Of a stretch of DNA of 5,006 bases, positions 4,785 through 5,006 are shown one piece after another; position 1 is the first letter of the stretch; every line of letters starts with the position of its first letter. Source of the DNA: an uncultured Oscillospiraceae bacterium (lineage in GTDB: Bacteria > Bacillota > Clostridia > Oscillospirales > Oscillospiraceae). The DNA lies in contig CAUFAM010000120.1 in assembly GCA_959022875.1 (NCBI GenBank), positions 1 through 5,006 of the forward strand. The letters are read 5' to 3'. The notes below the pieces were generated by a model. That model was not told where the DNA came from. It made no database searches and saw only the letters and a program-made list of their open reading frames with translations. The translations under genes were made by a program, and so were the position numbers.

Positions 4785-5006
4785 ATGAAAAAGATTCTTG
4801 CTCTTGCCCTGGCGGCCTGCATGATGCTGACTGTGGTCAGCTGCGGCAACTCCTCCTCCGGCAGCGCCGGATCTGCTTCCGCCGGAGCCTCTTCTTCTGC
4901 TCCTGCCGGATCTCAGGGCGGCGACAGTGAGAAGGGCCTGACCGCCGACGAGCGCGCGGCTGAGTGTGTCACCTTGGGCACCGGCCCCACCTCCGGCATC
5001 TACTTC
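4785..5006 (+). CDS. Lipoprotein, probable TAXI-type TRAP transporter substrate receptor (N-terminal part)
   Basis: 74 residues are visible and the frame is open at the window edge. MKKILALALAACMMLTVVSC is a lipoprotein signal peptide with lipobox VVSC and lipidated Cys20; LAAC at Cys12 is a poorer alternative because the hydrophobic core before it is too short. A Ser/Ala/Gly-rich tether (21-49) follows, as in many gut clostridial binding proteins. The mature domain begins near VTLGTGPTSGIYF, which resembles the GTGxxxGxYY opening of TAXI receptors of TRAP transporters, which capture organic acids such as glutamate or dicarboxylates outside the membrane. The start at 4785 is preferred over the in-frame ATG at 4779 because AAGGAG (4771-4776) is eight bases away. 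The TRAP membrane subunits would be expected just downstream. The lipoprotein call is secure; the TAXI call rests on a short stretch. Confidence 0.75.
   Translation, partial: MKKILALALAACMMLTVVSCGNSSSGSAGSASAGASSSAPAGSQGGDSEKGLTADERAAECVTLGTGPTSGIYF

Overview
The window looks like chromosome of a GC-rich, gut-type Firmicute, most likely a clostridium of the Oscillospiraceae group. The reasons are the strong purine-rich ribosome binding sites, AT-rich intergenic promoters set between GC-rich genes, clostridial-style ferredoxin and membrane ferredoxin-like proteins, and a Ser/Ala/Gly-rich lipoprotein linker. This assignment is inference from style, not a database match. No rRNA, tRNA, CRISPR array or insertion sequence is visible.

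Left part (1-~1046): a minus-strand pair encodes a small 2x[4Fe-4S] ferredoxin (367-576) and, translationally coupled through an ATGA overlap, a membrane protein of the Fer4_5/NapH-like type (1-370, running off the left edge). The membrane gene is split by a frameshift about 30 codons from its start. The 470-base region up to the divergent LysR gene is not empty. On the minus strand it holds a candidate promoter, a strong ribosome binding site, a 26-residue ORF and a strong hairpin with a T-rich tail. It also holds a dyad near the ferredoxin promoter and a perfect palindrome lying inside the lysR promoter.

Middle (1047-2025): a complete LysR-family regulator on the plus strand ends in a strong bidirectional terminator shared with the converging two-component operon. 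By position the regulator probably controls itself and the divergent minus-strand genes.

Right part (2070-5006): a minus-strand lytS-lytR-type operon encodes a 5TM sensor histidine kinase and a LytTR-domain response regulator, whose genes overlap by 49 bases. Divergent to it, on the plus strand, starts a lipoprotein that resembles the substrate receptor of a TAXI-type TRAP transporter and runs off the right edge. The spacer between kinase and lipoprotein carries a good sigma-A-type promoter for the lipoprotein. Upstream of that promoter is a direct repeat CCGTTnnCACA with a 21-bp period, the geometry LytTR proteins bind, and a weaker pair with the same period lies near the kinase promoter.

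The most attractive reading is that the kinase/regulator pair senses an extracellular nutrient or membrane signal and switches on the neighbouring transporter, as LytS-type systems do for pyruvate uptake elsewhere. The least explained element is the 26-codon transcription unit upstream of the ferredoxin.
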